Source: Herbaspirillum seropedicae
GTDB taxonomy: Bacteria > Pseudomonadota > Gammaproteobacteria > Burkholderiales > Burkholderiaceae_D
Reading direction: 5' to 3'
Assembly (NCBI RefSeq): GCF_001040945.1
Contig: NZ_CP011930.1
Coordinates: forward strand, 4,273,021-4,337,020
Length of the DNA stretch: 64,000 nucleotides
Shown here: piece after piece, positions 36,002 through 44,527 of the stretch
How positions within the stretch are numbered: the first letter of the stretch is position 1
Layout: the number at the start of each line of letters is the position of its first letter
Made by a program: the position numbers and the translations under genes
Notes under the pieces: model-generated
What the model saw: the letters and a program-made list of their open reading frames with translations, nothing else
Told to the model about the DNA's origin: nothing
The model's database searches: none

Positions 36002-36843
36002 AATGCCTCCAATGCACGGAAGTCGTCTGCGGACACGCCCGGCCAGCCGAACAGCTCGAGGTAGAGCGGGGCCTGCTCGATGAGCATTTCCTTGCCCTTC
36101 TGAATGCGGCAGCCCAGCGCCTGCGCCTGCACCAGCAGCTGGCTCATTTCGATCTTCATGCCGCAGTCGGCGACGATGGCGTCGCGGCGCACGCCCTCCA
36201 GCGCGAAGGGCATCGGGTCGCCCACATGCATGCCCAGCGGCGTGCAGTTGACCAGCAGATCGAAGCCGCTCGCATCAGGCTGGGCAAAGCCCACGCGGGT
36301 GGCCGGGAAGGCGGCTGCAGCGCGCGCCAGCAAGGCTTCTGCGCCAGCGCGGTTGGTATCGAAGACACTGATCTCGGCCACGCCCTGGGCCGCCAGCGAG
36401 GCCACGATGGCGCAGCCCACACCGCCGGTGCCGACCACCAGCGCGCGGGTCTGGTTCCACACCAGCGGACGATCGGCGGCAGTGCGCGCCAGGGCGCGGA
36501 TGAAGCCCTCGCCATCGATCAGGTCGCCCCAGATGACGCCGTCGGCATCGCGATACACCGCATTGCAGGCCCCGGCCACGCGGGCGCGCAGGGTGGATTG
36601 CTCGACCGCCTCCAGCGTCATGGGCTTATGCGGGATGGAAACGAAGATGCCGCCCACGTTCTCGGTCTTCATGAACATGCGCACCGCCTCGCAGTAACGC
36701 TCCGGTTCGATCTTGAACGGGATCACGCGGGCGTCGATGCCGTGGTGCTCGAAATAGGCATTGAACAAGGTCGGGGCCTTCACCTGTTCGACCGGCCAGC
36801 CGATGACGGGGAAGATGCGGGTGGTGCCTGTGATTGCCTTCAT
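35998..36843 (-). CDS. Shikimate (quinate) dehydrogenase
   Basis: 281 aa from ATG 36843; a longer frame to 36999 was rejected. The AroE fold is clear: GWPVEQVKAPTLFNAYF, VSIPHKPMTLE with the catalytic Lys, a Rossmann GTGGVGCA, and NCTPLGMHVGDPMPF. The normal SxS shikimate-binding motif near the N-terminus is replaced by PVEQVKAP, and it sits in a catabolic cluster, so it probably oxidises shikimate or quinate to the dehydro form, not biosynthesis. It starts 4 bases after the VOC gene and overlaps the dehydratase gene. Confidence 0.85.
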   Translation of the reverse strand: MKAITGTTRIFPVIGWPVEQVKAPTLFNAYFEHHGIDARVIPFKIEPERYCEAVRMFMKTENVGGIFVSIPHKPMTLEAVEQSTLRARVAGACNAVYRDADGVIWGDLIDGEGFIRALARTAADRPLVWNQTRALVVGTGGVGCAIVASLAAQGVAEISVFDTNRAGAEALLARAAAAFPATRVGFAQPDASGFDLLVNCTPLGMHVGDPMPFALEGVRRDAIVADCGMKIEMSQLLVQAQALGCRIQKGKEMLIEQAPLYLELFGWPGVSADDFRALEAL

Positions 36844-36847
36844 AGGT

Positions 36848-37729
36848 TTATTTCTTTTCTTTCTGGCTGCGCACCAGTTCGAAACTGACGCCGCCCTTGT
36901 AGAGCTGGGTGAGCGCACCGCGCTCGCTGATCTGGGTGGGAGCGCGATCGACGAAGACCACGCCGCGTTCCTGCAATTGCCGCACGGCCTGCAAGACATC
37001 AGGCGTGCCCAGGCCCAGGCGCAGCAATTCTTCTTCCCAATGGATGTCTTCGGTGCCGGCGGGCGGTTCCACCAGCTGGATGTAGAACTGGCGGCAGGGC
37101 GAGACCAGCAGGCTGCCCTTGGGCAGGATGCCGAAGAACTGCCCTTCCGGCAGGACCGAAAAACCCATCAGGGTCGAATAGAAGTCGATCCACTCGCGCA
37201 GGCGATCCGGCTGCACCGCCTGCACCAGGCCGAAGAAATGCAGGCCGGCCAGCGCACTGGTCTGGCGGCGCTCCTGGCTGGCAGGCTTGAAATCGACGTC
37301 GTAGATGGAAAAGTCGCGATAGCGATCGACGAAATAGATGATGGAATCGCCACAGCCATGCACGCCCGGAATATTGAGTTCCATCGCCCCCGCGCGGGTC
37401 GGGATGGCCCAGGCGCCCAGCTCGGTGACGCGCCGGTAGGCCTCGTTGGCGTCGCGCACGCGCAGGGCGATGGCGCTCAGGCTGGTGGCCTGCACCTCAT
37501 GGTCGAAACCGGCCCAGGCGGTGGCGTCGGCATTGACGATCACGTTCATCTCGCCCTGGGTGTAGAGCACCACCTCGCGTGAACGGTGGCGGCCGACCTG
37601 TTCGAAGCCCATGCGCTCCAGTACCGCCCCCAGCGCCAGCGGCTCGGTGGTGGCGTATTCGATGAACTCGATGCCATCGATGCCCAGCGGATTGGTGGGG
37701 ACAGGATTGTTTTCTATGGTGTTCATCAT
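36848..37729 (-). CDS. HPPD-like VOC protein (counterpart of the QuiC C-terminal domain)
   Basis: 293 aa. Two vicinal-oxygen-chelate halves: residues ~12-140 (GIEFIEYATTEPLALG, MGFEQVGRHRS) and ~155-285 (LAGLHFFGLVQAVQ, WIDFYSTLMGFSVLPEG, FYIQLVEPP). This arrangement is that of 4-hydroxyphenylpyruvate dioxygenase, but length and context match the C-terminal half of fused QuiC dehydratases. Its enzymatic role is not established in the family. First gene of the catabolic run; the regulator diverges 130 bases upstream. A true HPPD is typically ~360 aa, so tyrosine catabolism is less likely. Confidence 0.75.
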   Translation of the reverse strand: MMNTIENNPVPTNPLGIDGIEFIEYATTEPLALGAVLERMGFEQVGRHRSREVVLYTQGEMNVIVNADATAWAGFDHEVQATSLSAIALRVRDANEAYRRVTELGAWAIPTRAGAMELNIPGVHGCGDSIIYFVDRYRDFSIYDVDFKPASQERRQTSALAGLHFFGLVQAVQPDRLREWIDFYSTLMGFSVLPEGQFFGILPKGSLLVSPCRQFYIQLVEPPAGTEDIHWEEELLRLGLGTPDVLQAVRQLQERGVVFVDRAPTQISERGALTQLYKGGVSFELVRSQKEKK

Positions 37730-37784
37730 GATCCCGATGATTTGTCTCGGTGGCGAGTATAGCCAAGGCCCACCCCCTCAAAAA

Positions 37785-37818
37785 GGTCGAAAATCGGTCA
37801 AACGTGCGATAATCGCGC
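37785..37818. promoter_or_regulatory. Paired IclR-type operators in the divergent shikimate promoter
   Basis: GTGCGATAATCGCGC (37804-37818) matches the recalled PcaR-type box GTTCGATAATCGCAC at 13 of 15 positions. GGTCGAAAATCGGTC (37785-37799) matches at 11 of 15. The starts are 19 bases apart, close to two helical turns. They lie between the divergent VOC and IclR genes, so one regulator can control both directions. Confidence 0.7.
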
Positions 37819-37858
37819 AACTTGTTCGCCAATCACTCATTTCTCGGTTTTTTTTACG

Positions 37859-38641
37859 ATGATCGACCAAAGCCCGGTAGACCTGGACATCCAGAAGCGC
37901 GATCTGATCGAAGGCCTGATGAAGGGATTCGACGTCATCACCGCCTTCGACAGCGATTCGCCCCAGCTGAGCGCCAGCGAAGTTGCCGAGCGCGTGGGCC
38001 TGACCCGCAGCGCAGCGCGGCGTTACCTGTTGACGCTGGTGCACACCGGCATGGCCGCCTCCGACGGCAAGAAATTCTGGCTCATGCCGCGCCTGCTCAA
38101 CCTGGGCCAGTCCTATCTGGAATCAGCGCGGGTGCCGCGCGCGGTGGTGCCCTTCCTGCAGCGGCTGACGCAGCAATTGCAGGAATCGACCAACTTTTCC
38201 CTGCTCGATGGCGACGAGATCGTCTATGTGACGCGGGTGACGGCGGCGCAACTGGTCAATGCCGGTTTCGAACCCGGCACCCGCCTGCCGGCCTACACCA
38301 CCACGGCTGGCCGGGTGCTGCTGGGCATGCGCGAGGATGCCGAGATCCAGGCCTATCTGGAGCGCGTGAACCTGATCCCGCACACCCACATGGCCATGAC
38401 CGACAAGGCCGCGCTGTTCCAGGAGATCCTGACCATGCGCAGGCAGGGCTATGGCATCACCGAGAACCAGTTCGAGATGGGCATGCGCGGCATCGCCATT
38501 GCGGTCAAGAACCGCAATGGCCGTGTCATCGGCGCGCTCAGCGTGACCTCCAACATCGCCGCCTGCTCGCGCGAGGAAGCCATCGCACGCGGCGTGCCGG
38601 CGCTGCAGACTACGGCCAATACGTTGATGATGTGGGTATGA
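37859..38641 (+). CDS. IclR-family regulator, PcaR/PcaU/PobR subgroup
   Basis: 260 aa. N-terminal winged helix (LMKGFDVITAFDSD, LSASEVAERVGLTRSAARRYLLTL) and a C-terminal ligand-binding GAF-like domain (GTRLPAYTTTAGRVLLG, MRGIAIAVKNRNGRVIGALSV). The TRSAARRYLLTL helix is typical of the aromatic-acid subgroup, whose effectors are protocatechuate, beta-ketoadipate or p-hydroxybenzoate. It diverges from the shikimate operon across the operator pair, so is the probable pathway regulator. No clear Shine-Dalgarno precedes the ATG. Confidence 0.88.
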   Translation: MIDQSPVDLDIQKRDLIEGLMKGFDVITAFDSDSPQLSASEVAERVGLTRSAARRYLLTLVHTGMAASDGKKFWLMPRLLNLGQSYLESARVPRAVVPFLQRLTQQLQESTNFSLLDGDEIVYVTRVTAAQLVNAGFEPGTRLPAYTTTAGRVLLGMREDAEIQAYLERVNLIPHTHMAMTDKAALFQEILTMRRQGYGITENQFEMGMRGIAIAVKNRNGRVIGALSVTSNIAACSREEAIARGVPALQTTANTLMMWV

Positions 38642-38657
38642 GGACGAAGGATCAGGG

Positions 38658-39479
38658 ATGAACGAACGGGACAAGAACGGCCCCGCCGACGACAGCAGGG
38701 AGGTGTGCGAGCCCACCGAAGGCGGCCTGTCGCGGCGCGACTGGATCGCCGGCCTGGAGAAGGGCCTGCTGATCCTGGAAGCCTTCGACTTCGACAACCA
38801 GCGCATGACCTCGGCCCAGGTGGCCGCGCGCACCGGGCTCTCACGCACGGCGGCGCGGCGTTACCTGTTGACGCTGGAACACCTGGGCTATCTGCACAGC
38901 GAAGGCAAGACCTTTGCATTGACGCCACGGGTGCTCAAGGTGGGCTGGTCGTATTTCGATTCGGCGCCCTTGCCGCGCATCCTGCAACCCTTCCTGCAAC
39001 AGATCACCGGGCAGACCGGCGAGGCCGTCTATGCCAGCGTGCTCGACGGCTGGGACCTGGTCTTCATCGCCCGCAACGGCGCCACCCGCGTGATGACCAC
39101 CGGCTTCGTGCTGGGTGCGCGGGTGCCGGCGCAACTGGCCTCGCCCGGCATCGTCATGTTGAGCGCGCTGCCCGAGCAACAGGTACGCGACTGGCTGGCC
39201 ACCTGCGCCATGACGCCCTTCACGCCGCACACCATCACCGATCCGGATCAGCTCTACGCCTTGATCGCGCAGGCCCGCCAGCTTGGCTATGCAGTGGTGG
39301 AACAGCAATTGCAGACCGGCGTGCGCGGCATTGCGGTGCCGCTGAAGAATCGCCATGCCAAGGTGATCGGCGCACTGAGCCTGAGCCTGCCCATGGCCGC
39401 CGAAGCGCGCGAGCAGACGCTGGCGCGCATCCTGCCGGCCTTGCAGCAGGCGGCCAATGCGCTGATCAACCTGGTCTAG
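38658..39479 (+). CDS. Second IclR-family regulator, paralogue of the preceding gene
   Basis: 273 aa. Same architecture as its neighbour: helix-turn-helix with TGLSRTAARRYLLTLEHL and effector domain with GARVPAQLASPGIVMLSAL and VRGIAVPLKNRHAKVIGALSL. It begins 16 bases after the first regulator with AAGGATCAGGG upstream, so both are probably on one transcript. The pair looks like a tandem duplication with diverged effector domains (YTTTAGR versus LASPGIV), suggesting different ligands for one locus or for shikimate and a second aromatic pathway. Confidence 0.88.
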   Translation: MNERDKNGPADDSREVCEPTEGGLSRRDWIAGLEKGLLILEAFDFDNQRMTSAQVAARTGLSRTAARRYLLTLEHLGYLHSEGKTFALTPRVLKVGWSYFDSAPLPRILQPFLQQITGQTGEAVYASVLDGWDLVFIARNGATRVMTTGFVLGARVPAQLASPGIVMLSALPEQQVRDWLATCAMTPFTPHTITDPDQLYALIAQARQLGYAVVEQQLQTGVRGIAVPLKNRHAKVIGALSLSLPMAAEAREQTLARILPALQQAANALINLV

Positions 39480-39492
39480 GGCCTGTTCACAT

Positions 39493-40146
39493 TCAGAGTT
39501 CGGTGAAGACAGTCTCGGCAGCCAGGCGCGACTTGGGCAGCTTGGCATTGAAATCATCCGCGCCGCTGTAGCCCAGGCCCACCAGCACCACGCTGGTCAA
39601 GCCCTGCTCGCGCAGGCCCAGTTCTTCATCCAGCACCTTGGCATTGAAGCCTTCCATCGGCACCGCATCCACTTCCAGCGCAGCCGCGCCCAGCAGCAAG
39701 GTGCCCAGGGCCAAGTAGACCTGCTTTTCCATCCAGTGCTGGGCATCCTTCAAGTCATAGCGATGCAGGTTGCTGTAGAGCAGGCGCGACCCACGCTGGC
39801 CGGCCTTGGCTTCGGCATTGACGAAACGGCCATCGGCTTCTTCCTTCTCCAGCAGCGCTTCCAGATGCGATTCGCTGATGGCGGTGCGGGCGCACAGCAC
39901 CAGCACATGCGAGGCATTGAGGATCTTGCTCAGGTTGTAGGGATAGCCCGCCTCAGCGGCCTTGCCGATGCGGGCCTTGCCGGCCTCGCTCGAGGCCAGC
40001 ACGAAATGCCAGGGCTGCGAATTCACCGACGACGGCGACAGGCGCAACAGCTCGCGCAGTTCGGCGATGAGGTGGTCGGGGATCTTGCGGGAGGGGTCGA
40101 AGGCCTTGGTGGAGTGGCGCTTGCGGGCGGCTTGGAGCAGGCTCAT
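39493..40146 (-). CDS. NAD(P)H nitroreductase, NfsB-like
   Basis: 217 aa. FMN-dependent nitroreductase fold with RHSTKAFDPSRKIP at the N-terminus, LLRLSPSSVNSQPWHFVLA for FMN phosphate and substrate binding, MEGFNAKVLDEELGL and VVLVGLGYSG. Family members reduce nitroaromatics, quinones or dihydropteridine using NAD(P)H. Its stop is 13 bases from the second IclR gene (convergent). CAAGGAAT precedes the ATG. A LysR gene diverges from it across a repeat-containing gap and could regulate it. Confidence 0.9.
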   Translation of the reverse strand: MSLLQAARKRHSTKAFDPSRKIPDHLIAELRELLRLSPSSVNSQPWHFVLASSEAGKARIGKAAEAGYPYNLSKILNASHVLVLCARTAISESHLEALLEKEEADGRFVNAEAKAGQRGSRLLYSNLHRYDLKDAQHWMEKQVYLALGTLLLGAAALEVDAVPMEGFNAKVLDEELGLREQGLTSVVLVGLGYSGADDFNAKLPKSRLAAETVFTEL

Positions 40147-40473
40147 GATAATTCCTTGAGGTCGATGATAGGGAACCGCAGCAAAGAGGGGCAGACGGTT
40201 GGCTTGCCTGACATCATCGGCCAGAACAGCATGCCGAAACAGCCCAGTGCAGCGGAAACATTTTCAAAAAATAATTGAAAGTATGAAAGTACAATAGCGC
40301 AGCTAACGTCATGCGACTCGCTCCTCCCGTTCGGACTGAGTAGCGGCGCAGCCGCGTATTGAAGGTGCTGCTTCCGTTCAATCGACGCGACCTGCGCCTT
40401 CGATACGGTCCTGCGGCCCTACCCAGTCCGAACGGTGGTTTTTCCATCCGCTACCTTGCTATCCAGTCTCATC
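40147..40473. other. Intergenic region between nitroreductase and LysR genes
   Basis: About 327 bases. An AT-rich patch at 40258-40300 (TTTTCAAAAAATAATTGAAAG) includes an inverted TTTTCAA/TTGAAAG element and probably holds the nitroreductase promoter or a LysR site. Positions 40326-40435 are a copy of the dispersed CCGTTCGGACTGAGTAG repeat (separate entry). No gene seen. Confidence 0.5.
40326..40435. repeat. Dispersed inverted-repeat element, copy A
   Basis: Begins CCCGTTCGGACTGAGTAG and ends CTACCCAGTCCGAACGG, giving a ~17-bp terminal inverted repeat (one mismatch) around an internal GCGGCGCAGCCGC palindrome and a TTCGATAC-type motif. Same family as copies at 44937, 50483, 55718 and 55811. 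Confidence 0.85.
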
Positions 40474-41379
40474 ATGATCCGCCTGGAAGACCTCGCCATC
40501 TTCGTCTGCGCCGCCGACAACGGCAGCCTCTCTGCCGCTGCGCGCCAGCACGACGTCACCCCCGCCGTGGCCAGCGCCGCCATGAAACGCCTGGAAGGCG
40601 AACTGGGCGCGCGCCTGCTGGCCCGCTCCACCCGCAGCCTGCGCCTCACGCCCGACGGCGAGCGTTACTTGCAGCATGCCCGCAATGTGCTGGCCGAGGT
40701 CAATGCCGGACGCGACGCCGTGGCCCATGGTCGGCGCGTGATCGGCGGCAACCTGTCGCTGTCGGCGCCGTCGGACTTCGGGCGCAACCTGATCGGTCAG
40801 TGGCTCGATGAATTCCAGGCCCAGCATCCGGCGGTGAGCCTGCAGGTGCATGTCAGTGATCGCGTCGCCGATATGTACCGACAGCCGGTAGACGTGGCCA
40901 TCCGCTACAGCGCGCCGGACGACTCCAGCCTGGTGGCGCTGCCGCTGGCCCCCGACAATCGCCGCGTACTGTGCGCCTCGCCCGACTACCTGGCCCGGCA
41001 TGGCCGACCGCGCAGCCCGGCCGACCTGCGCCAGCACAACTGCCTGCGCTATGTGCTCTCGGACACCCTGCATTCGCAATGGAATTTCTTCAAGGACGAC
41101 GAACCGGTGCAAGTCCAGGTCAGCGGCGACCGCACCTGCGACGATGGCGAGCTGGTACGCCGCTGGGCCGTCAATGGCCGGGGGATTGCCTACAAGTCGC
41201 GCCTGGACGTGCTGGCCGACCTGCGCAACGGCAGGCTGGAAGCGCTGCTGGAAGATTATGAGGGCGAGCCTTCTCCGCTGCACCTGGTCTGCACGCACCG
41301 CATGTGCGTCTCACCGACCGTGCGCGCCCTGCGTGAATTGCTGGGCGAGCGCATCGCCCGCTACCTCAAGGATCGCTGA
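40474..41379 (+). CDS. LysR-family transcriptional regulator
   Basis: 301 aa from ATG 40474. N-terminal helix-turn-helix (LAIFVCAADNGSLSAAARQ, TPAVASAAMKRLEGELGARLL) and a substrate-binding domain with the CrgA-like pattern (NLSLSAPSDFGRNLI, YRQPVDVAIRYSAPDDSSL, DDGELVRRWAVNGRGIAYKS). Such regulators often control a divergent oxidoreductase gene, here the nitroreductase 327 bases away. No strong ribosome site, so the start could be slightly different. Its 3' end converges on the exporter gene with an 8-base gap. Confidence 0.9.
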   Translation: MIRLEDLAIFVCAADNGSLSAAARQHDVTPAVASAAMKRLEGELGARLLARSTRSLRLTPDGERYLQHARNVLAEVNAGRDAVAHGRRVIGGNLSLSAPSDFGRNLIGQWLDEFQAQHPAVSLQVHVSDRVADMYRQPVDVAIRYSAPDDSSLVALPLAPDNRRVLCASPDYLARHGRPRSPADLRQHNCLRYVLSDTLHSQWNFFKDDEPVQVQVSGDRTCDDGELVRRWAVNGRGIAYKSRLDVLADLRNGRLEALLEDYEGEPSPLHLVCTHRMCVSPTVRALRELLGERIARYLKDR

Positions 41380-41387
41380 AAGGGCCT

Positions 41388-42362
41388 TCAACCCTTGGTC
41401 GCCAGGCGACGCAAGCCCAACGAAGGCAGCGCCGGCAGCACCAGGCCCAGGCACAGCAAGCCCATGCCCAGCACCAGATCGGACGAGAGACGTTCGCCGA
41501 ACACCAGCGAAGACAGCGTCAGCCCCACCACCGGCACGCCCAGCATGCACACCGACACCGTGACCGGCGACAAGCGCTGGGTCATCTGCAAGACGATCAG
41601 GAAAGTCAGGGCCGTGGCCAGCGGGCCGGTGTAGGCGATCACGCCCCAGGCATGCGGATCGGCCAGGAAGCTGGGGGCGCCATCCACGGCCAGGGCCAGC
41701 AGGGACAAGGGCAAGGCCGCCACCAGGGTCTGCCAGGGCAACAGCGCGAAGTCCAGCTTCACGCCCGGGCTCATCTTGATCTGCAGGATGTTCATGGCCC
41801 ACGACAGCGAAGCCACGCCCAGCATCAGATACCCGATCATGCTGTGCAGGTCTGCATGCAGCAGCGCCGGCAGCACGATCACGGCCATCCCGGCATAGCT
41901 GCAGACGGTGGCCAGCGATTGTTGCGGGCTCAGCTTCTGCTTCAACACCAGCGCCGCCCCCGGCACCACCCAGATCGAGGTAGCGTAGGCGATCAGCGAG
42001 GCGCGGCCCGGCATGACGAAATGCAGCGCGCCCGTGACCAGGGCCGTGAACAAGCCCATCTGCAGCACCCCTACCCCCACCACCACCGGCCATTCCTGGC
42101 GGGTCGGCAGGCGCAGCTTGCCCAGCACGACCGCGATCACGAAGCTGAGGATGGCCGCCGACAGGAAGCGGCTGGCCGCGAACCACAGCGGCGGAATGAA
42201 CTGGCTGCCGAACTTCATCACCGGCCAGTTGCCGCCCCAGATGCAGATGGCCAGCACCACGCACACCAGGAACAGGCGGCTCATCGACGCAGGCGCAGGC
42301 GAGAGCGCAGCCGGGCGGGCGGCAGCGGCGGGTACGGTAGGGGTAGCGACGGCGGTGGACAT
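41388..42362 (-). CDS. EamA/DMT-superfamily exporter
   Basis: 324 aa. After an Ala/Pro-rich cytoplasmic start (~27 residues) there are ten predicted membrane helices in two EamA repeats (ICIWGGNWPVMKFG in the first, GPLATALTFLIVLQMTQRL and GLTLSSLVFGERLS in the second). Homologues (RhaT/YdcZ/YddG-like) export amino acids, nucleosides or metabolites. The substrate is not deducible. The mRNA leader contains a terminator-like hairpin about 50 bases before the start, suggesting attenuation or simply termination from the upstream chemoreceptor gene. Confidence 0.88.
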   Translation of the reverse strand: MSTAVATPTVPAAAARPAALSPAPASMSRLFLVCVVLAICIWGGNWPVMKFGSQFIPPLWFAASRFLSAAILSFVIAVVLGKLRLPTRQEWPVVVGVGVLQMGLFTALVTGALHFVMPGRASLIAYATSIWVVPGAALVLKQKLSPQQSLATVCSYAGMAVIVLPALLHADLHSMIGYLMLGVASLSWAMNILQIKMSPGVKLDFALLPWQTLVAALPLSLLALAVDGAPSFLADPHAWGVIAYTGPLATALTFLIVLQMTQRLSPVTVSVCMLGVPVVGLTLSSLVFGERLSSDLVLGMGLLCLGLVLPALPSLGLRRLATKG

Positions 42363-42410
42363 CTCGGACTCCAGGAAAGTGGCAGGAGCGCGACAGCCGG
42401 AGCAGCCATG

Positions 42411-42462
42411 AAAAAAGGCCGTTCCGATGCATGTTGCAGCGCATCCAAACGGCCTTCATGGT
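42411..42462 (-). terminator. Terminator or attenuator upstream of the DMT exporter gene
   Basis: On the minus strand AAGGCCGTT and AACGGCCTT pair around a second short stem (GGATGC/GCATC), followed immediately by TTTTT. It lies ~170 bases after the chemoreceptor stop and ~50 bases before the exporter ATG. It may end the chemoreceptor mRNA, attenuate the exporter, or both. Confidence 0.75.
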
Positions 42463-42483
42463 AGAGAAGAGAGTGCAAATAGT

Positions 42484-42535
42484 GCTGCCGTATTGACGGC
42501 TAAAAACCGTCTTCGGCGGCATTTAATACTGCCTA
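42484..42535 (-). other. Structured leader element upstream of the exporter terminator
   Basis: On the minus strand TGCCG and CGGCA enclose an inner stem GACGG / CCGTC, with a TTTTTAG loop. An alternative short stem GGCA/TGCC lies just 5'. Together with the terminator it could form a conditional leader. The function is inference. Confidence 0.3.
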
Positions 42536-42632
42536 AAATCAATTTTATAAATATTTATACTGCTGATTCTTTTTTGTGCAGCATGCAGCCCTGCAACAGC
42601 CCGTTCCTCCGGGCCGTCTGCCCCCCTTGGTC

Positions 42633-44231
42633 TCACTGCAGCAAAGGCTGGGCGGACGTAACGGCGGGCGCGGTGCGGCCACGCTCCAGCGTGAACACGC
42701 CCACCAGGCGCACCAGCTTGTCGGCCTGGTCCTGCAGCGACTGCGCGGCCGCGGCGGCCTGTTCCACCAGGGCGGCGTTCTGCTGGGTGGTTTCATCCAT
42801 CTGGGTGATGGCCTCACCGACCTGTTCGATGCCCGAGCTCTGTTCATGGCTGGCCGTGGCGATCTCGCTGACCACGGTGGAGACGCCCTGGATGCTGGAG
42901 ACCACCTCCTGCATGGTTTGCCCGGCGCGCTGCACCAGGTGGGTACCGGCATCGACCTTGCCCACCGAGTCATCGATGAGCTGCTTGATTTCCTTGGCCG
43001 CCGCTGCCGAGCGCTGGGCCAGCGACCGCACTTCCGAAGCCACCACCGCAAAGCCGCGTCCCTGCTCACCGGCGCGCGCTGCCTCCACCGCCGCGTTCAG
43101 GGCCAGGATATTGGTCTGGAAGGCGATGCCATCGATGACGCTGATGATATCGACGATCTTGCGTGAAGACGCATTGATCGATTCCATGGTCTGCACCACC
43201 TGCCCGACCACCTCGCCGCCCTGGATGGCGACCTGGGCCGCGCCCGAGGCCAGCTGGTTGGCATGCTGGGCGTTGGCGGCGTTCTGCTTGACGGTGGCGG
43301 TCAGTTCTTCCATGGTGGAAGCGGTTTCTTCGAGCGAACCGGCCTGCTGCTCGGTGCGGTTGGACAAGTCCATGTTGCCGGTGGCGATTTCATCGACCGA
43401 GGTCTTGATGGATTCGGTGGCCTGCTTGATGCCGTGTACGGTATCGACCAGGCGGTCGCGGGTATAGGCCACGGCGGCGACCAGGCTGTGTTCATCGCCC
43501 TGGGTGGTATGGATGACGCCGGTGAGGTCGCCGGCGGCGATCTTGCGCGCCATCTCGGCGGCCTCGCCGGGTTCGCCGCCGATGGAGCGGAAGATATTGC
43601 GCGAGACCATGCCGGCGATGAGCGAGAGCAGCACGCCCAGGCCGATCAGCACGACCACGGCCTGGATGAGCGCGCGGCGGAAGTCGGCCTGGATATCATC
43701 GGAGTAGACGCTGCAGATCAGATCCCAATTCCAGGGCTTGAAGCGTTTGACGAAGCCCATCTTGGGGCTGGGCTGGTCGCTGCCGGGGCGGGGCCACCAG
43801 TATTCGAGGTAGCCCTTGCCGGCGCCTGAAGAGCCGGTGGCGGCGATCATCTTGTAGAGTTCGTTGCCCTTGGCGTCTTTGAAGTCGAGCATGTTGCGGC
43901 CATCGAGCTTGCTGTTGATGGGGTGCATGACGATGACGGAGTTGGCATCCACCAGGGTGACGTAGCCGTCGCCGGTATAGCGCTGGTCGCGTATGCGGGC
44001 GATGGCGGCTTTCTGCGCGTCTTCGCGACTGAGCTTGCCGTCGCTTTCCAGCTTGGCGTAGCCGGCGATGGTGGTGTAGGCCATTTCGGTGACATCCTGC
44101 AGACCGCGCTCGCGTTCGGCGATCTGGAGGTCGCGGGTCTGGTAGGCATGCCAGACGGAGAGGAACAGCAAGGCCATCCATGAAAACACCAGGGGAAGCC
44201 AGAGTTTTTTCTTCAGTGAGAGATTGTTCAT
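42633..44231 (-). CDS. Methyl-accepting chemotaxis protein with sCache_2 sensor
   Basis: 532 aa. First membrane helix ~12-30, periplasmic single Cache domain (~35-190; IRDQRYTGDGYVTLVDAN, MHPINSKLDGRN and FKPWNWDLICSVY), second helix ~195-215, HAMP, then the signalling domain with the [20 protein letters not shown] tip shared with the receptor at 25624. sCache_2 domains commonly bind carboxylates such as formate, acetate or lactate, so an organic acid ligand is plausible. There is no C-terminal CheR pentapeptide. The ribosome site before the ATG is weak. Confidence 0.92.
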   Translation of the reverse strand: MNNLSLKKKLWLPLVFSWMALLFLSVWHAYQTRDLQIAERERGLQDVTEMAYTTIAGYAKLESDGKLSREDAQKAAIARIRDQRYTGDGYVTLVDANSVIVMHPINSKLDGRNMLDFKDAKGNELYKMIAATGSSGAGKGYLEYWWPRPGSDQPSPKMGFVKRFKPWNWDLICSVYSDDIQADFRRALIQAVVVLIGLGVLLSLIAGMVSRNIFRSIGGEPGEAAEMARKIAAGDLTGVIHTTQGDEHSLVAAVAYTRDRLVDTVHGIKQATESIKTSVDEIATGNMDLSNRTEQQAGSLEETASTMEELTATVKQNAANAQHANQLASGAAQVAIQGGEVVGQVVQTMESINASSRKIVDIISVIDGIAFQTNILALNAAVEAARAGEQGRGFAVVASEVRSLAQRSAAAAKEIKQLIDDSVGKVDAGTHLVQRAGQTMQEVVSSIQGVSTVVSEIATASHEQSSGIEQVGEAITQMDETTQQNAALVEQAAAAAQSLQDQADKLVRLVGVFTLERGRTAPAVTSAQPLLQ

Positions 44232-44527
44232 CTTGGACTTGAGCGTGGTCGTTATAGGAAGTCAGGATGTCAGGAAGTGGGCTGACTATGCTGACTAATA
44301 GGTGGGGTGGCGCGGGTGCGCTTGCTCTTCCTTGCCCTTGCACTTGCTGTCCTTGCTTGGTCGCAAGTCGTGACGGTCCCCGGTTTCCCCTTCGATGTTT
44401 ACGGTCGGCAAGTGCGTTGGCTAAAGGGCAAATGTGCAAATAGTCGATAAATTATTTTTATTTTCTCGTTGCGCAAGAGAGTTTTGATTTGTTTTTTTAG
44501 GGGCTGGGTTATTTGCACTGAATGCTT

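Noticed and set aside
36848..37729. 4-hydroxyphenylpyruvate dioxygenase of tyrosine catabolism
   Set aside because: The protein is shorter than HPPD and sits in a shikimate operon; no other tyrosine degradation gene is present.
42283..42459. Possible leader peptide starting at the minus-strand ATG in the exporter leader
   Set aside because: The frame begins MKAVWMRCNMH and has Trp codons, but it has no ribosome site and does not stop before the exporter start, so it is not a typical attenuator peptide.
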